Origin: Prinia subflava
Lineage: Eukaryota; Chordata; Aves; Passeriformes; Cisticolidae
Length of the DNA stretch: 64,000 nt
Direction: 5' to 3'
Assembly: GCF_021018805.1 (NCBI RefSeq)
Contig: NC_086254.1
Span: 4,389,001-4,453,000 of the forward strand
In this document: in pieces, positions 30,441-45,039 of the stretch
Layout of the letters: the number at the start of each line of letters is the position of its first letter
How positions within the stretch are numbered: the stretch's first letter is position 1
Position numbers and translations under genes: made by a program
Notes under the pieces: generated by a model
The model's input: only the letters and a program-made list of their open reading frames with translations
Told to the model about the DNA's origin: nothing
Databases searched by the model: none

Positions 30441-31848
30441 ACGAGGGTGTGGTTATATCTTAGAGGCAAAGCTACAAAATCCAAAGTATTGTATATGAAT
30501 TTATGCCGAAGTTTATAATAAATCTGTGAATGATAATACTTGGCTCTTGTATAAACTTCCACTCTTACAGAATAGAGGTCATTGTGCTCCCTGCTTACTG
30601 CACCTCTCCGAGTCTGAATGACTGAAATTGGTCTTTGGGAGTAAGCCCTTGCCTGAGCTCTGCACAGGAGGATTAGTTTGAAGGGGATGCTGAGGGGTGG
30701 CGGCAGAGGGAGGTGCTGAGCAGGGCAGACTGGACTGACCAGTAGCAGAGGGTGATGGCACAGGCTGAGGGGCTTTCCTGTCCCCAGGGTGTTTTTTGGG
30801 AGCCTGGATGTGGACATACCTTTAGAAGCAGCACTGACTGCACAAACGCCTGTGGCAGTGGGTGTGACCCAGGAGCACCAGCCTTGGAGCAAAGGCACCT
30901 CTGGGCTGTGATGCTGCAAACTTCCCCCGTTCCTGTCTGAAGCAGAGCAGAGAGCAAAAAGGCAGATTGGCTCTGTAGGATGTTACAGTGCTTGGCTTAA
31001 CGCTGCTGTAAATCAGCATAACCTGCAGCAAAAGCTATGGCCTCCCTGCAGTGTATTTCAGGATACAGCACCGAGCCAAAGGGTTTAAACTATCACACAG
31101 TAAAATGCTGTCTCTGGGGCAGCTGTTACTGGAAGTCACTAATGTATATCACAAATGATACAAAAATTTTGGATTACACAGTGGTAGGAATTCTTAGGCT
31201 GTCGGCCTGTGGATAAGCTTTGAATGAGTGTGCATTGCAAGCAGAAATAATAGGCTCTCATATTGCCAAGCACTAGAAAAATACTTGAGGCTCAATACTG
31301 TAATTAAAAGTCTGCTAAAACCCTTGCAAGACCTCTGCAACCAAACCCATTGTAAATTTATTTCAAGAACCTCAGCAACATACTAATTTTCTTGGGTAAT
31401 GTCCTTTGAAACAATCAAGCTCTCTAATTATGTCTGTCAGGCCTTGCCAAGTGGTTCTTGGCATTTGAACTAGAAGGTTTTCAAAGTAGCTTCTGCAAAT
31501 GTCTGTGGAATTTTGCTGAAGGTAAACTTTCAGCTCCCAGGTACCGTTTGGAGAAGTTGCTGCATAACTGCTAGGAAGGTTAGGGTGAAGCTGTGTATAT
31601 CTACAGTGGCTGGGAAGAAGGAGAAGAAAAGTGGGAATGTGGAAATTATAGGAACCATCTCAGCTTGTGTCTTGAACTGAATGCAGCTAGAAACAGGGTT
31701 GATGTGTGTAGGACATTTCAGCTGGAGTCCTGGCTGAGCCTGGGAGTCATCTTGTGCTGCCTGTGTCTGGGTGATGGATTGGCTCTCAGCATCCCTGTGG
31801 AAGCAAGGTTGGCTTTGCAGGGCCAACCATGAGCTCTGAGGTGTGGGG

Positions 31849-31907
31849 GTGGTTTTGTTGTTGTTGTTTGGTTGGACTTTTTTAACCAACCAGCCCAAAA
31901 AACCACC
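31849..31907. repeat. Imperfect foldback
   Basis: An outer pair gtggtttt / aaaaccac and an inner pair tggttgg / ccaacca form an interrupted stem around a T-rich loop. A smaller perfect hairpin (ggttggc / gccaacc) lies just upstream at about 31808-31826. There is no sign of a transposon end beyond this. Confidence 0.5.
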
Positions 31908-34900
31908 ACAAAGACCGACACCAAACCCCATACAAGTATCTGACTGGAATCAAACACTTCCCATGACCTTGTGGCTCAGATGTTGCCAGTAACAGCTGGA
32001 TAAGTGAACAGGCTGTTCCCATGGACATACCTCCAACAAGGGGAACCAGTTGCAGAGTTGTTCTGTCACTCTGTGCTCTGAGGTTCTACCAACCTTTTTG
32101 ATTTGTGAATGAGAGTGGTTTCAAGTGAAACTCAAACCATTTCTTTTCTGCTGTGATGTGAGTCTGTCACAGCCATTTGATGTGATGTTCAGCACTGCAG
32201 TGTTCAGATATCCCTCTATACCTCCTTAGAAATGGCTCAAGCTAGTGCTGTGGCCATGGCAGCTGCTGGTTTTGCTTCCAAGGTGGCTCAATCTGGCTCT
32301 ATCCTTTGCATGGAAAAATTTCTTCAAACTGTAGTGAGAGGTGTACAGGACAACTCTCATGTATGTTTATATGAGGGAGGAAAAACCACAAACAAGTTTG
32401 AGTTGTTGTTGTGTGAAGGCTGTTTGTGTACATACTTAGTGCAATAATAAACACAGATTGTTGCTGTGTGTCACTCACAGGTTTGCTGGTTTGCCCTCAG
32501 CCAGTAAAGCAACAGTAAGATGTTCTTCCCAAAAGGTACCAGAAATACAGAATAACTATCACCTATGGATAAAATTTAGGTCATAACTGCTTGTTTTAAT
32601 CAAACTTTTATCTTGCATGCTATTTGTGCCACTCTTCATTCTCTGATGGAAGAAGTGTGTGGAAACAGAAGAGGAGGGGAAAAAAAGATAATTTCTCTTT
32701 AATGGTTTTGCCTTGAATTTGCCCCAAGCTTTTGTCAGTATTGTGTGTTCAATGTATTCAGTGTCAGCCACTCCTTTGCACACAGACCAAGACTCTCTCA
32801 CCAGTAACTCCAGACATTCCCACTCGCAGCAGAAAGATGAGGGATGCCTGCTAAAGCATTTGCTTTAGGACTTTGGTTCACTTGTGGGCATCAGTTTGCA
32901 CTCTCACCAATTTGTGGTTAAAATGCTTTATGTTGTGGAGTTTGCACTTTGCTGTGGTGGAGCAGTTAGGTTGCCTTGTCCTTTTTGCATTGGCAGGCAA
33001 CTTTTAACTTAAACCACGACCAAAGAAACCCTGCAAACCCCCATGTAGTGGAGTTTGCTGTACAGTTCTGCACTGAACAGGGCAGGAATTTTTCTGACCA
33101 AATGCCTGTATCTCCCCTTCAGACCTCCTGCTGTCCCCTCTCTTGCTCAGTGCTGCTCTCTCCCCATCCGGTTTCCCACGTGTGTACTCGGGAATGTTTC
33201 AGTGTTATCATTCCTAAGGAATCTACTGTGCATGCACAGGCTACGGAGGGGTTTTTCTTCAGCTGTTATTACTTGGCCAAATCAAACCCATTTTCCACCT
33301 GGATACCGAAATGTAGATCTCCTCCCTTCCAAACAGAGGCTTCCAAAGCACTGAGGCACTGAAGCAGTTTCGTAGATTACTCAAGAATTTTTTAATAATA
33401 GAGAAAGGTGTTAGTGTTTCCATTCACAAGAGAAAGGCTTTCTTTTGTAAGCTCTTTTTATTCCTAATGAACAAACTGGGTTGCAGCAGGGTTTAAAAGG
33501 AGAATACAAATAATTGTGCTTGGCTAGAAATGAGGAAGCAACTGCTTCCAGAACCAGTGAAAGCTTAGGAAGTTGTGTTAAAAGCAGAACAAACCTTTTA
33601 CACTGAAAATAGTTAGGTAGAGCACTTAGTTTCTTGGTGTCTTTTTACAATCTGACTGTAGACATATCAAAGTGCCGTGGGTTCTGTGTGATGAAAACAC
33701 ACACCATCTGCTGAAGAGTGAGTTTAAAACTTGGTGAGGCGACACTGGCAGGGGTTTGGGACTCCTGTGTGCAAAGAGCTGAGCTACAGCAAACGCTGTG
33801 GAGTTACTTCTTCTGGCATTGGATGGGTGCAGTCAGGAGAGGGTAAGAGTGGGAGTCTGGAGGAAGGGGGAAAGGAGGCTGCTGGTACAGGAGATTGTTG
33901 TGCCTGGAACTGCCCCATCCAAGCCATGCTATAGTTTCAGGGAGGTTTCAGTGAGGCCTCCTAGTGCAGAGGAGGCTCTGTGGAAGGGTTGGTCATTGGC
34001 AACCAGGAGGTGTTTTAGAGCAATTCACTTCATTTACATGGGCACTGGGAAAGACTGGCTTGAGAGGGAGGCAAGGAGGAGAAAGATGTGATAAACCATA
34101 ACCAGCCATGGATGTGGACATCTATTTGTAAAGGCCATTGCTAGTTTGCTGCACTAATGGTGGTTTTTAAGAGTTTTAGCCTGTGCAAGTTGTTAGAACT
34201 ATTGATACATCCTCCTGCCTTAGCTCTGCTTCTGATCTTGCTCTCAATATGCCCTTGGATCAAAACCGGCTGTTGTAAAGGGCAAACTCAGCTCTCTGAT
34301 GACAGAACAGATCTCAGTTCTGATGTTCCTACTTCCCTACACATGAAACTCCCATGGGTGTGACTGGAACAATAGGATTATTTTCCAAATTATTTTTTAT
34401 TGTAGTAACGCCCAGGACAGCCTTGTGCCAGACATGGCAGACATGGAATAAAAAGGTTTCAATTTAAATAGCAAATTAACACACAGGCTTTGGGGTTTGT
34501 TTTTCAGGCTGATTAACACTTTGAATACCCAGGCAGAAAGGTTTTCCAGGGCTTTGTTTTCACTGAACTGGGTCTTATGTGGCTCATCCTGGGCTGGGGG
34601 TAACAGCCTGATTTATCTACTGCACACAACACAGCCTGGTGTTCAGATGACCTGGCACATAGGCAGAGCAGAAAAGTGCTTTGCTCTTGAGGTGCTATGT
34701 GTTAGTGGGGTACAGCTGTCCCCAAAAGAATCTTCCTGGAGCACCAGCTGGAGTCTTGTCTCAAAACTGGTGCAAATGCTGGCTCAGGGGTACCTGAGCT
34801 TCAGCTGCCTCACTGAACACAAGTGGCTAATCTGAGAAATCTAAAAGGAAGAAAGAAATTTTTGGTCTCGAAGCAAAATAAGAAGATGAATTTGTCTAGG

Positions 34901-37900
34901 CTGGCCTGTTGTTTCTAATCACCTCCTCCAGCATAGGAAACATTAGAGAACTGTAGGGTTTTCTTGCACTTGAGGAAGGGCTGTTCCCTTGGTGCTTTCA
35001 GTGGGCTTGCTGTTGTTGTTCAGGCTCTTTGGCCTGAACCAGGAGTGATGTGTAGCACAGCTGAGCCTGCTCCAGCTTTGCTCTGGAAGAGTGATTCCAT
35101 GCCTTTGGTCATGAATCCTGTTCCCAACAGTGATGGGCAAACACACAGTAGGTCACCACTTAGAAATGGCTGCTGTGGAGTCCCTTGTACGCCAGAGCCC
35201 AAATTCCTTTACAAGTTGCTGACCAAACTGAAGACTCAGACTGAAAAAATTGTAATGTGCCACAGGAAGGGAGAAGTGGGCAGGTGGAAGAAGTGTTGCT
35301 AGAAGAATTGTGGGTTCAGTTTACCTGACACAGCTGTTTGTGCAGGGATTTCCAGTTGCATCCTAAGACCTGTTACTTTGAAGCTGATACTTTATTCTGG
35401 TTTTTGATACCTTTTGGGGCTCACTGCTCTGACAGTTGAAAAATATAAGGAAAACACATCTGTATTGCCCTAAAGAGGAAGCAATGTCTGCAGGATCTCT
35501 TTCAATACATAGTTTTTTTCTTTCTAGCTATCAAAAGGATGTACCTGTCTCCAACTGCTCAGCTCCAGGAAAAACCCAAAACATGCATATTACATGAGCA
35601 GATTAACGTCATGCAATAGTAGGAAGTTTGATTGTGCCATCCTATTTTTTTTTTGATACACTCAACACTGTCCTTTTGACATTGCCTTTTGTTCTTGCTG
35701 TAGTTTGTGGTTTTTGGTGCCAGTATACTGTTAATGAAAAACACTGCTTCATTTAGGCCAAGTGCCTGTGTTCCTGTCATGCATGTGGCATTCATTGCTG
35801 CTGCTAAGTGCTGGGAGTTTGGCACCAGAGGGTTGAATGGGAGGCACAAAGATGTTCTGTTGTCTGTACAGAGCTCTGTAAGCAAAAAAACAAAACAAAT
35901 TTGGGAGCAGGCCCTGTCCAATCCCTGCAGATTGGCTGGGGATGCAGATACAGTCTCTGTTGGGCAAAGGGTGGGATTTAAGGAGATGCTGAAACCAGCA
36001 GGAGCCTGATTTGTCCTTTCTGGAGGACTGAATTGTGAAAAGTTTTGTTACAAGGGGAATTAAAGACATGCATGGGCACTGCTTTGTGGATGGTGGAGGA
36101 GCAGCTGTAGCCACAACAGGAGCAGTAGTAAAGCACAGGATGCTCTGACAGGCTCAGTGACTCCTTATACTGCTTTTCTTAATGCTTTCCTTTCTGCAAA
36201 GGTTTTGAGGACAAGCAAGTGTGTGGCAGTGCCCTGTTCTTCTACTTAAAATTCGCACTCTATCTCTTGCTAAATCAAATTGAGAGTTTAATTCTGAATG
36301 AATTTTTGTAAATTCAGATGTACTGACTTTGACCAAAGTTAGTCTGGTGCTCTTAATGAGGATCAGGGTCACTGTCCTCAGTGTGCCAGCTCAGTTCTAG
36401 TTTAGACCCTCAGAGGAGGACACAGACAAGTACCAAATGCAGACTTTGACCACAAGGATCTGTTTCAGACAAATAGTTGCTGTGCCAATTCCCAGCTCTC
36501 TAGTTTCAATCAAGGTCTTAAGGAATTGTTTTTTCCTGTGATCTCACTCCTCTTTTCAAGGTCAGGCTTTTTAGGAATGAACAAACCAGTTCCATGGATG
36601 TATTCACAGTATGGAGGTGTTAGACCTATCTACAAGCACATTATCCAGCTGTGCAAAAATGTTTAGACTCAGGTTCTTCTTTTGAAAGGCTCTAATTCAA
36701 GCAGCTTTTAATGTTGCAAAAATGATATACTTGGTTGTAATTGTGCATGATTTCCACGCTGCATGGATATCAAATGCCAAATTCCATCAAGTCAGTCTAA
36801 TTTAACAAAGACAGATTCCATGGATATTTTTGTACATTTCCTCTTTCCTCCCTCTGTGAACACTGGAAACTACTGTCGTCTCATTGATTGTGATAAGCTC
36901 ATGGGAGGGAGCAGCAAAACATTTCAGTGTGTAAAAGAATGTCTGTAAAAGCAAAGAACTTCAAAGGGGTGAAGCCCCCTTTTATTTCTGAGCGCTCAGT
37001 CATGGACTAACTTCTTTCATTTCCATGCTGAAGGTAATTATGGCTCAGGACAACCATATTTATGGTTTGATTCAATTGGAACATGTCACTGGCAAACTGA
37101 GAGGAGATGGGTACTGGATATAAATCAGGGGGACTTTATGCTGGAGGAATATTCCTTGTGCCTTCCCAGCCCTCTGCCCTTGTGCACACACAAACGGGTA
37201 CACAGAGGGGGATGGTTTGAATGTGATCAGTTTGGTTCTGATACTACCTGCCTGATCAAGGCTTAAATCTTCATCTGCCTCTATTCTATCCTCTATTAAT
37301 ATCAGTGCTGATGCTCCACAAGTGGATCAAGGGTGTGTAATAGGTGAGTGTTCTTATCTTCAGAGCCACTGCTGCAGGAGCTGCAGCAGCTGGCAGGTGC
37401 CCAGTGAATAAGTTTGGAAGTTAAAAGAGAAGAGGAATGTTCTCATGGCTGAAAGGAGCTGAATGTGGCTCTGGGGAGCTGGATCCCCTCCTTGTCTCTG
37501 AAGAAGAGTTGCACACATGGTCTGTAGTATTTAGCTATGCTGCTTCTAGGTGTTTAATAATTCCAGTAGGGAGAGGTTTTCCCTTAGCCCCTGTAACTTC
37601 AGTGGCTGCAGGAGGATAAGGTAAAATCTTGTGCAGATTCCTATGGATTGAAGAAAGTTCAGCCCTCGAGGTAGTGCTTTTTGGAGAGTCATCCCTTCAT
37701 AAAACAAAGCAAGGAAAACACAGTTAAATGTGCTTAGCTGCAGAACTTGTTGAAGACTCAAGCTGTTGTGCAGATTGAACTGTATTTTCCTCCTAAGGTA
37801 AAGATTCCTCTAGCACTAAACTCCCTCCAGCAGGCTCTGATAATCCACTTTGTGTGGGAAAACTTAAGGCTGTTGTTGGCAAGTAAATATTTGAAGTGCA

Positions 37901-40157
37901 CTAAGCACAGAACATATTACCCCCCTGGGGAAGGGTTATGCTATTGGGAGGTTCCTAGATAAATTGTCCCATCTTACTCTGCTAGCCAGAACTTATTTTA
38001 ATGGCCACTTTGTTCAGACTCTTATTGTGGGGGTGGAGTGGTGGTGTGTGCAGAGAGACTGGAGTTCCTTCCAGTCTTTGTCTGACCAGCAGAGCGGAGT
38101 GGGAGACCTGGAACTTGTCTCACTCTTGTTCGTGCCTCTGGCTCTCTGCTGCTTCAAATGGCTGCTGCTGTCTGGCTTCAGAAACACCAGCATCCTTCCA
38201 GTTTTATTCCTTTCCCCAAATGAATGGGCTGTTACAGAGATTTTTCTCCCTTTTTTGCAGGAGTCAGGGTAACCTCTGTTGGTGACTATGAAGTGCTCAG
38301 TGGGAGTAAGGCATGTGTAAAACATCAATATTGACAACAAGATTACTGTGCCTTGTCATGGCTTCTGACTTGAGGCCTCTTAAAACTTGGTGATGGAGGA
38401 GCAGAATGATGGAGGAGCCGGGTGAACTGAACCCTGCCATCATGAGCTTGTGTACAGGCAGCCCCTGGCCCCTGCCAGGTGGCCTTTTGTGGATCCCTTA
38501 GCAATGGTCCATCTATGTACAGTCCTGAATCAATCCATCAACGCTGAACATTCCAATATTAAGGAGACTGCTGGTTACAATTGAATTTTGTAGCTGGCTC
38601 TTTGCTGGATAATGAGCTGGATGACAGCCTTGATCCTAAAACCTAGTTACCTGGGGAGAGCATGAACACAGCCAAGAACAGGGGAAACTTAAGCCCAACT
38701 TGGCTTTTATCTGAGCTTTCCAGTAACATGTGATGGGATTGTTTCCTCTTTAGCCAGGTCACAGCAGTAAAGAGTAATCTGGTCACAGCCAACTGAATTA
38801 GCTGGTAAACTTGATCCTGATGAGAGTCAAAGCACATTCAGGGAGGTGTGTATTTGTGAATAAGAAAGGAATAATGTAGTTTTATAGAGCTGGGTGGTTC
38901 AAGAAGAGATACCCCAGAGAGCCTGGCAGCCTTTGAAACTTGATTTCTTGGCATGTAGGGGGCAACTTCTGCTCCTGGCCTCAAGGGAATATATAAATAA
39001 CTAACCCCTCCTAATGCTAGGCTCCAGCACACAGTGTATGGATTGCTGTTCTGGCAGAGCAAATGGGATGCTGTACTATTTACACAGAGAAAAGGGCACA
39101 GTTTGCTTTCATTGAGACAGAACAGCAACTTTTTCCCAGTGAAAGTCAGTGACCTTCTGATTTTATTGAAATTCCTCTCTAGGATTGCAGGGAAATTGAT
39201 AGCTCCAGTGAAAAATGTTATGAGGAAACTTGGGGAAATCTACCTAGCTATCAAAACACTCCTACTGTTTTCTGTGCCCTAAATGTTGATCTCTGCTAAG
39301 TATAACATACAGTGTGTTATCCTTATGGAAACAAAAAGATAATTCAGTGCAGTTGTTTACACAGGACAAAGCTTTAGGGCAAATCACAAGCATCAGAAAT
39401 GCCAGCCTTACTGAGTGACTTCTGTGATATTTATTGAGAGTGGGGAGGGTCAGTTTATGCCCAAACACATGGAGCAGGTGCTGATGGAACTATCCTGCAT
39501 ATTAAGTGTTCTCCCACTCCCATAAAGAATTCACTTCCTTCTGGCTTGACCAGTTAACTGTCTACCAAACCCACACCAAATCTCCATTTTACTCAGCTCT
39601 ACAACAACACAAATGGCTTTGTGCAGAGCCCAGCTGAGGGATTGTTTCTGCTGGAAGCAGTTTTGAGCTGGTGGGAGTGTGGTGTGCTCGGAGGCCACGG
39701 ATTTTGGGAGCTGGAGCTTCAGCCCAGTGAGAGCATCAGCCCGCAGGTCTGTGCGGGAGGTGGTGCCTGCTGCAGGACTGTCCCTAGCAGGGCATGGCAG
39801 CCCTGGATTAGTGTGTGGTGCTGAGCTGTCACCCCTCTGAAAGAGGTGATTAGGCAAGAATGCAGCCACTTCCATTTGTGAGCTGCACAATCCCGATTCA
39901 CTGGCGCTCGCTGAGTCCTGATCTGTTCAGGCCGCTGGTTCTGACACTGCTCAGGTTGTGATCCCTGCTCCAGTGAAATGGAGCCAGCCAACAGCCAGGT
40001 GGCTTTTCTCTTGTGAACCACCTGGAACCTCCTCCAGGGACCCTCAGGATGCAGAGAAGCTTGGAAAAAGTGAGCAGTTTGGACTGGGAAAGAGGCAAAC
40101 ACTGCTTTTGGGGATGGCTCTGTGTGTTTGGTGTGAGTGCTTCTAAACATTCACAGG

Positions 40158-40183
40158 GGATGGATGGATGGATGGATGGATGG
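40158..40183. repeat. GGAT tetranucleotide microsatellite
   Basis: About six perfect GGAT units lie in intron 1. Such arrays mutate in length and are likely polymorphic. Confidence 0.95.
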
Positions 40184-43024
40184 AGAGATCTCTTATGAAC
40201 CCCATGGGTTTAGGGAACAATACTGTGCAAATCCCAATGGTGAGAAGTGAGGGAAGATGGAGTTTCCTGTCAATGTCTTCCCATCCATGAAATGATAGCT
40301 CTAACTATGCCATCCAGGAATTAAACTTCTATATGTGAGTGTGTGGCTCTTCTGGAACGTACAGTATTTTAGCTTAGTTATATGTTACCTTACATGTCTC
40401 CACCCTCTGCAGTCCCTTTTCTCTCTCACTGTTAGATGTAAAACCATCCAGAATCTCCAGGGGTAAACTGTGAGTCCAAATAAGCTTCTCCTGAGGGTTC
40501 AGGAGGTTCACAAAGTCAGTAGGGTGCAGGTATGGCTTTGTCTCTGGTGTCTGCCTATGCAAGCAAACTGCACCTCCAGCTGTCTGTGCAAGCCTGGATG
40601 CCCTGTGAGATCCTCTCAGGCTGTTGCCCTTGTGCTCTGGAAGGTGAGGATTGCTTGTGTCCTCCAGTGTCCAGGTGCCTGAAGCCATCTCTGCTTTTGC
40701 TGGGTCAGCAGAGGGCAGGCACCGCTCAGCACTTAAAGAGGGGTCTCTTTAAGCTCCAAGCAGGAGTTTGCTGAGTATCTCCAAATGGAACAAACTGTTG
40801 ATTTTGTTATTCCATGTAGCCTGAAGGGTCCACACTAACATCCTGAACCTACACTGTGAATATGATCAGATATTGCTGGCATCAACACCCCTGTTCCCTC
40901 TGGAAAAACACATTGTCAGCTGGGATCAAGACGTGAGATCTCGGTCTGTAGCCCCAGAAGGAAACTGTCTAAATCAGCAGCTTGCTGGCCTTGATCTACA
41001 GATCCTCTCTTGTCTGTGAAAGTCTTCCAAGAATTAAATAGGGTGTGAGAGGAGGGGATGTTTCTTTGGAAACAGCTGGAGGAAATGGACCAAGTGAAAC
41101 TCCTCTCTCTGAGCAAGGACCAGTTCCATGGGATGCGGCAGAACATCATGCTAAATATGCTGGTGATGAGCATGCATGAGATCCTAAAGGAGCTGCTGTT
41201 TGGATCATTTTGTTTGCTTGGTTGGAGTATTCTTTTTGAATAAGCAGCAATATATTCTCTGCCATCCTGGATGCATGCCAGCAAAAGTCCTAAACCTTCC
41301 TTCCTAGCATCTGTGTATAATATAAAGGGTCATTTATAATCTCTGTAAGCCATGATGGGGCCTTTCGTCACGTTGTCTGAAGGCTGCTTGCATTCTGGAG
41401 GCTGTTCTTGCTGACTTTTGGCTTGCAAAGAGAAGTCTTGGGATGGTTTTGTCTGTCTGTCTTCTTTCTGTTGTAATCACTGTGCTATTTTATCTGCAGT
41501 GAGTTCCAAGCTGTATGTCCTAGCGCATCCTTGACCAGCTCTGTTCCTGTTTGTCTCACCTGCCTGTGTGCCACAGTAAAAAACCCTAAAAGTTGTATTT
41601 GGAGGAAAATTATGCTATTTATGGGAAGCCAAGAGTGTGATGTTCCTTTCACTCCTGGCTGTGGGTACCTTTGTAACCAAACTCTGTCTTCTGTTGGTAA
41701 AGACAGAAATTGGGGAAATCTGTGTTTGCATTTGATCAGCTGTCTTTGGGGGTCAGCCTTTTTATTTTTTTTTAATGCCCACACTGGTGTTTCCCCTTTA
41801 GAGATGAGATGATAAGCATGGTGCTTTATCACTGTCACTGCTCCCTCTGTGCTCCTGCTCAGGAAGGTGAAAGGTTGTCCCTGGATGTGAGTGAAGGATC
41901 TGTTACCCTGCCATGAGCTGTCAGTCCTGTTCAGCCTGGCAAACCCAGGTGATGGCCTCAGGCAAGGAAAGCAATGCATGGGGAGCCCCGGGGAAGCCTC
42001 TCACTTCCTGCAGTGATTGATTCCTTTTGTAGCAGCTCCCAGAGCAGGTCATGTGAGGAAATGAACCTGGGAAGGTGTTGGGTTTGTCTCACCCCACTGT
42101 GCTGTGTGGGATGGGAGCAGCCTTTATCTTCAACTGCTGCCCAAGGCTCTCTCACGAGGCTGTAACAAATTCTGTTCAGCTCCTCTCTCTTCCATGAAAG
42201 GCTGAAATTACAACCTGATTGCCAAAATCCTTGGACTTGCAAGGGGATGTGTCTACCTGCTCTACGTGGTCCTTAGAATAAGCTGTTAAAAATGTGAGAC
42301 CTACTCAGATAACAGCAGTTTGGGGCTTTTTTGGAAAGAAAATCTGTGCATTGCAGCAGCACGCACTGAATAGAAGGCCTGGGAATATCTGAATAGATTC
42401 AGCCTTGTGTGTAGCTTAGAATACTCAACCTTTCTTGCAGTTTTTGAGGTAGGCAGCCTGCACAGTGCTACCTCCAGAGTCACACATGATGAAGTGCCAG
42501 ACTCCCAAACTGGTTGAAAATAATCCTTGAAGAAGCAAGATGACATTACATTTGTGTCTATGCAAGGGAAGTTTAAAGAGGATAATGATTAGTTTCCATT
42601 CTCTCCTTAGGAGTTGCAATTTTGAGGTGCCATTGTCCACTAACAAGAGCAGATTGGCTGCCAGATTCCCTCTGGCAGTTCTAGAGTCTGCCCTTATCAC
42701 CTGCCTTTCTCTTCTGGGGTGTGTGGTGGTGTTTGCCTTCCTTCCCCTCATTTCCCTTCAAGAATATGAAGCTGTCTAATTTCAGCATCAGATATGAAGG
42801 GTTTTTTCAGAGAGCAGTTGATTTTTATTTGATGAGCTGTCTCCTAAGCCCAGCAAAATCAATATCAGTGTGAAATGATCAGTGTAGGATAATCCATGTA
42901 CCCTGTAAGCAGCACTTCTGCCCAGCTGACTACTGGCAAATGAAAACTGTGTTTTTACCAAGTAGAAAAAAGGCCTAAGAATTTTCCTCTGCAAGAAAAT
43001 AGAAAAACAACTTTAAGCTTAAAC

Positions 43025-43346
43025 TGTAACATACTAACTCGAGGTGATTGGGTAGTACTAACCATAATATGGTAATGTTAGTAGTTATGATAGGCTGTAG
43101 GTAATGGTAAAAGTATTGCAAGATGTTGTTTGGTTGCTATGTATTAAGATGCTCAGCAAAGAAAGATACACAATGCATTGTAACCAGAACTCACTGGGCT
43201 TCAGGCTTGCCTTTAGGCTGTGGCTGGCAGCTTTAGGCTGGGCTCTGTATACCCATGACCCACGACTGCTGTAACATCACCTCTGCAATAAACAGCATTT
43301 TGAAGAGCTGCTTGTTATCCCACATCTCTCATATCAGGCTCTTACA
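43025..43346 (+). mobile_element. Solo LTR (about 322 bp), plus orientation
   Basis: The segment begins TGTAACATAC and ends CTCTTACA, giving TG/CA ends. An AATAAA signal lies at 43287-43292, about 55 nt before the 3' end, followed by a GCTGCTTGTTATCCCAC-type U5. This layout is typical of short avian class II LTRs. I could not find a matching target duplication, so the ends may have decayed. There is no internal retroviral sequence beside it. Confidence 0.65.
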
Positions 43347-44916
43347 GTCAGTAGAGACATTTGAGTGCCCCATCCCTATTTTTACACCACAAACCCCTGA
43401 CAAATCTGACATAGGTGGTTCTGTAGGGCCTCCCTGCCCACCTGGGCTCACCTCAGGGGTGCCCACAGGCCACACTCCCTGGTGAGGAGCCACAGGGGGG
43501 TTTCTGGTGAGCACGAGCAGCGTGTCAGGGAAAGCTGCACGGCTGAGCCTTGTCCCTGCTGCTGGGCTGGTGGCACTGGGCACGGAGCCAGCCCTCCCTG
43601 GGTGTCCCAGTGTCCCTGGCTGGCTGTAGCCAGAGGGTCAGCGAGCAGCCCTCTGGCCCCATGTGGTGCTGGCATGTGTGCCTCCTATTCATGGAAATGG
43701 GAGCCATCCAGAGAGCAGGGATTCCTGTGGAGATGGGAGGGGAACAGGCAACAAATGCTGCAAATGGCGTGTTCTGGGGAAATCAGACTGACAGAGGAGG
43801 TGGTTTAGGGAAGGAGAAGGGGATGTGCAGGTGTGTTTCTACTTCGATTTTTGATGTGCAAGGTTGGGGAGTCACTGTGGTGCTTGAAGGGATCAGCTCT
43901 ACTGAGGGCTCTTGCTTTAAGGTAGATGAGGAGCCAGACTCTGGCTCTGGCTCAGCAGGGAATGCTTACACAAACACAGGGTGTGTTTTGGAGCACAAGC
44001 TGGTGTCTCCATGTCCCACAGTGACCCCAGGTCAGTAGGAAAGTGACTCTCAAACCTGTTAACCACAGGTTGTACAAAAGCATCACAAAGCATTCCACAC
44101 CCAAATGTTCACAAAAACGTGAACCAGTATTTGGCAAAGATGAGCAATGCTTGCAAGGAGGAAGTGAAAGTATCCTTTTTTGTTCCCCCTCAAGCATATC
44201 ACTGGAACCAAAAACCTTTTTTTTTTTCCCAGAGAAGGTCCCTGAAGAGTGTCTAGGTCTGAATTCCCTGTGCTGACACTGCAATTCCTTCTGTTCCATA
44301 CACCTTGCAGTGAGGGGTCTGTCTCTCTCTTGAGACAGTGTGAGGCACTCGTCCCTCCCTCCCCTGTGTTTTCCCTTGCCCATTTTTAGGCAGTAACCTC
44401 AGCAGGACAAGGACAGGACTTGTTCAGCACCCAGCTTGTTTGAGCCCTGCTGACAGAGAACTCCACCACACCAAAAGGCAGGATTTTCCAGCTCTGCTGT
44501 TGTTCGGAATGGTGGGAGGCTGGGGAATGATACCATAACAAGCAGGATGGAATTAAGACCAGTACAATGGGAACTGACTATCAGGAGATTTGGAACACTT
44601 CTGTTTTTTTTCTCAAGCCCTATTGTTTCTGATAAGTCACAGAACTAAATTATGCACTGTAAAACTCTGGCCTCTGACAACCAAGCAAGATCCATCACTG
44701 GATCTGTGGTTCAGGTTGGCAGGAGCTGGGAATCTTTCTGCAGCTCGTGGCAGGAGAGGGTGGGGTGAGAAGTGAAGACTGCAAGTTAGCCTGGCTATGC
44801 CTGGCAGAACAACCACCTCACCCCCAGAGTCTTGGTCTGTTTTCCCTGCAGTCTGGTGTGTGTTGGTTCACTGGTTGTCCCCCTGGGGCTCCCTAACGTG
44901 TCCTTTCTCTCTGCAG

Positions 44917-45039
44917 GCACTGGTGTCACTACACGGTCACAAGGACAGTCTCCTGCCAGGTGCAGAACGGGTCAGAAACGGTGATCCAGAGGGTTTATCA
45001 GAGCTGCCGCTGGCCAGGACCTTGTGCCAACTTAGTGAG
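44917..45039 (+). CDS. COL26A1: COL26A1 exon 2: first half of the EMI domain
   Basis: The exon is 123 nt, preceded by a pyrimidine tract and CTGCAG, and followed by GTAAAA. Its first base completes the Arg codon of exon 1 (CG|G), and it ends two bases into a Ser codon (AG|T). It encodes the start of the EMI domain: HWCHYTVTRTVSC, an NGS sequon, and CRWPGPC with its two cysteines. EMI domains are cysteine-rich modules of secreted multimeric matrix proteins, thought to serve in protein interaction and assembly. The sequence is close to vertebrate COL26A1 throughout, so the exon is clearly under constraint. Confidence 0.93.

Larger units (their letters stand above)
26837..44916 (+). other. COL26A1: COL26A1 intron 1, part 3' of the provirus
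   Basis: This is 18 kb of intron with no recognisable exon, RNA gene or long coding frame. It contains a MIR-like tail (about 30340-30440), a foldback (31849-31907), a GGAT microsatellite (40158-40183) and a solo LTR (43025-43346). It ends at the exon 2 acceptor, a pyrimidine-rich tract followed by CTGCAG. Confidence 0.7.
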
